Below, in pieces: positions 15,251 to 15,865 of a stretch of DNA of 15,865 bases. The translations under genes and the position numbers were made by a program. The stretch covers positions 1 to 15,865 of the forward strand of contig CBDVBD010000071.1 of assembly GCA_965372135.1 (NCBI GenBank). Reading direction: 5' to 3'. This stretch comes from CBDVBD01 sp965372135 (GTDB lineage Bacteria; Electryoneota; RPQS01; CBDVBD01). The first letter of the stretch is position 1, and the number at the start of each line of letters is the position of its first letter. A model generated the notes under the pieces. That model did not search any database and had not been told where the DNA came from. It saw nothing but the letters and a program-made list of their open reading frames with translations.

Positions 15251-15865
15251 TTATTGTGCAATCACCGTAAACGTTAAATCATCCGATTGGGCAGTATTGC
15301 TAAAAATATCCACAATTTCTAAGGTCCAATAATAATATACGGGACCTCCTGGTGCCGTGAGTTGTAAAGTATCAGTTACTGTTATCTGCGAAACATCTGG
15401 TGGAATAGCTAAAGAATCCCATACTAGATTACCTATATCGTCGAACACACGCACATTTTGGTGGAATTCAAATTGCCCCTCATAAGAAAACCAGTCCAGA
15501 GTCGGTGTCTGAATCACCTCAGCAAATCCATCAGGACCTACAATTATAGGTGTTTCCAAAAACCGAATCACATATTGCGATTCAGAATTGTTAACACCAC
15601 CATGAAAGTCAATCGCAATTAAATGGAATGGTCGCCCAATAGTACTTTCGATAACCGTAGTATCAAACGCAGAACTTGGAAAATTTCTGGCAAAAATATC
15701 AGATATTCCAATGGTTTGTACATAAAATAAATAATCTAAAGTGTCCTCTTCAAATAACGCTAAAATAGAATCTCCAGAAGTACTTCTATCCAAGTCCGTA
15801 ATCTTTGCTGTGATATTTATATAAACATTATTTTGGAGTGGTTGCTCAATATTATGGGAGGTTAC
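15251..15865 (-). CDS. C-terminal part of a fibronectin-III-like surface protein (partial)
   Basis: The reading frame stays open to the right edge, so the gene's start lies beyond 15865 and at least 205 residues are visible. There is no start codon worth choosing inside the window; a TTG at 15793 is only an internal leucine codon. The last 85 residues or so read as a fibronectin-III/Ig-like beta sandwich (TLDWFSYEG, NLVWDSL, YYYWTLEIVDIFSNTAQSDDLTF) and end in a short tail (TVIAQ). The earlier part lacks recognisable catalytic motifs. The gene is AT-rich (17 G/C in 15721-15780). It is probably an extracytoplasmic or lipoprotein-type binding protein. It lies 39 bases upstream of the sigma-54 activator on the same strand. 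Confidence 0.75.
   Translation of the reverse strand, partial: VTSHNIEQPLQNNVYINITAKITDLDRSTSGDSILALFEEDTLDYLFYVQTIGISDIFARNFPSSAFDTTVIESTIGRPFHLIAIDFHGGVNNSESQYVIRFLETPIIVGPDGFAEVIQTPTLDWFSYEGQFEFHQNVRVFDDIGNLVWDSLAIPPDVSQITVTDTLQLTAPGGPVYYYWTLEIVDIFSNTAQSDDLTFTVIAQ

Overview
The window looks like chromosome from a Gram-negative bacterium. Two or three outer-membrane beta-barrel proteins and a signal-peptide-II lipoprotein point to a diderm envelope. The mixture of an archaeal/Thermotoga-type S-adenosylhomocysteine hydrolase, large Asp/Ser-rich surface proteins and a single-pass protein next to ComEA suggests an uncultured FCB-superphylum-like lineage (Marinimicrobia, KSB1 or Zixibacteria type). 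That placement is an impression from protein style only. Most genes are close to half G+C, but the genes at 1851-2474 and 15251-15865 are visibly AT-rich.

The layout is two convergent gene blocks. The plus-strand block (110-8324) holds a sugar-phosphate nucleotidyltransferase with a C-terminal hexapeptide helix, two tandem paralogous small beta-barrel proteins, metK, ahcY, a 662-residue lipoprotein and a beta-barrel protein that starts 10 nt after it. A strong promoter-like sequence sits at the extreme left. The block ends at a 16-bp hairpin (8358-8400) that can terminate transcription from both sides.

The minus-strand block, read from right to left, holds the 3' part of a fibronectin-III-like surface protein that runs off the window, a GAF/AAA+/Fis sigma-54 activator, hrcA, grpE, dnaJ, a membrane-anchored ComEA-like helix-hairpin-helix protein and an unrecognised 416-residue single-pass protein. 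An intrinsic terminator (9028-9056) follows, then rsmD. The hrcA-grpE-dnaJ-comEA-416aa run is tightly spaced (8-nt overlap between grpE and dnaJ, 12- and 15-nt gaps after dnaJ and comEA) and is probably one transcript closed by that terminator.

Functionally, metK and ahcY make and recycle S-adenosylmethionine. HrcA, GrpE and DnaJ are the heat-shock repressor and two DnaK co-chaperones, although dnaK and a CIRCE operator are not in view. The envelope genes form three groups: the barrel paralogs, the lipoprotein/barrel pair and the ComEA/416aa pair. I see no CRISPR array, transposase, tRNA, rRNA or phage gene. No clear new defence or mobile system is visible. The best leads are the two envelope pairs of unknown function, the divergent AT-rich barrel paralog, the archaeal-type ahcY and the hrcA promoter without CIRCE.
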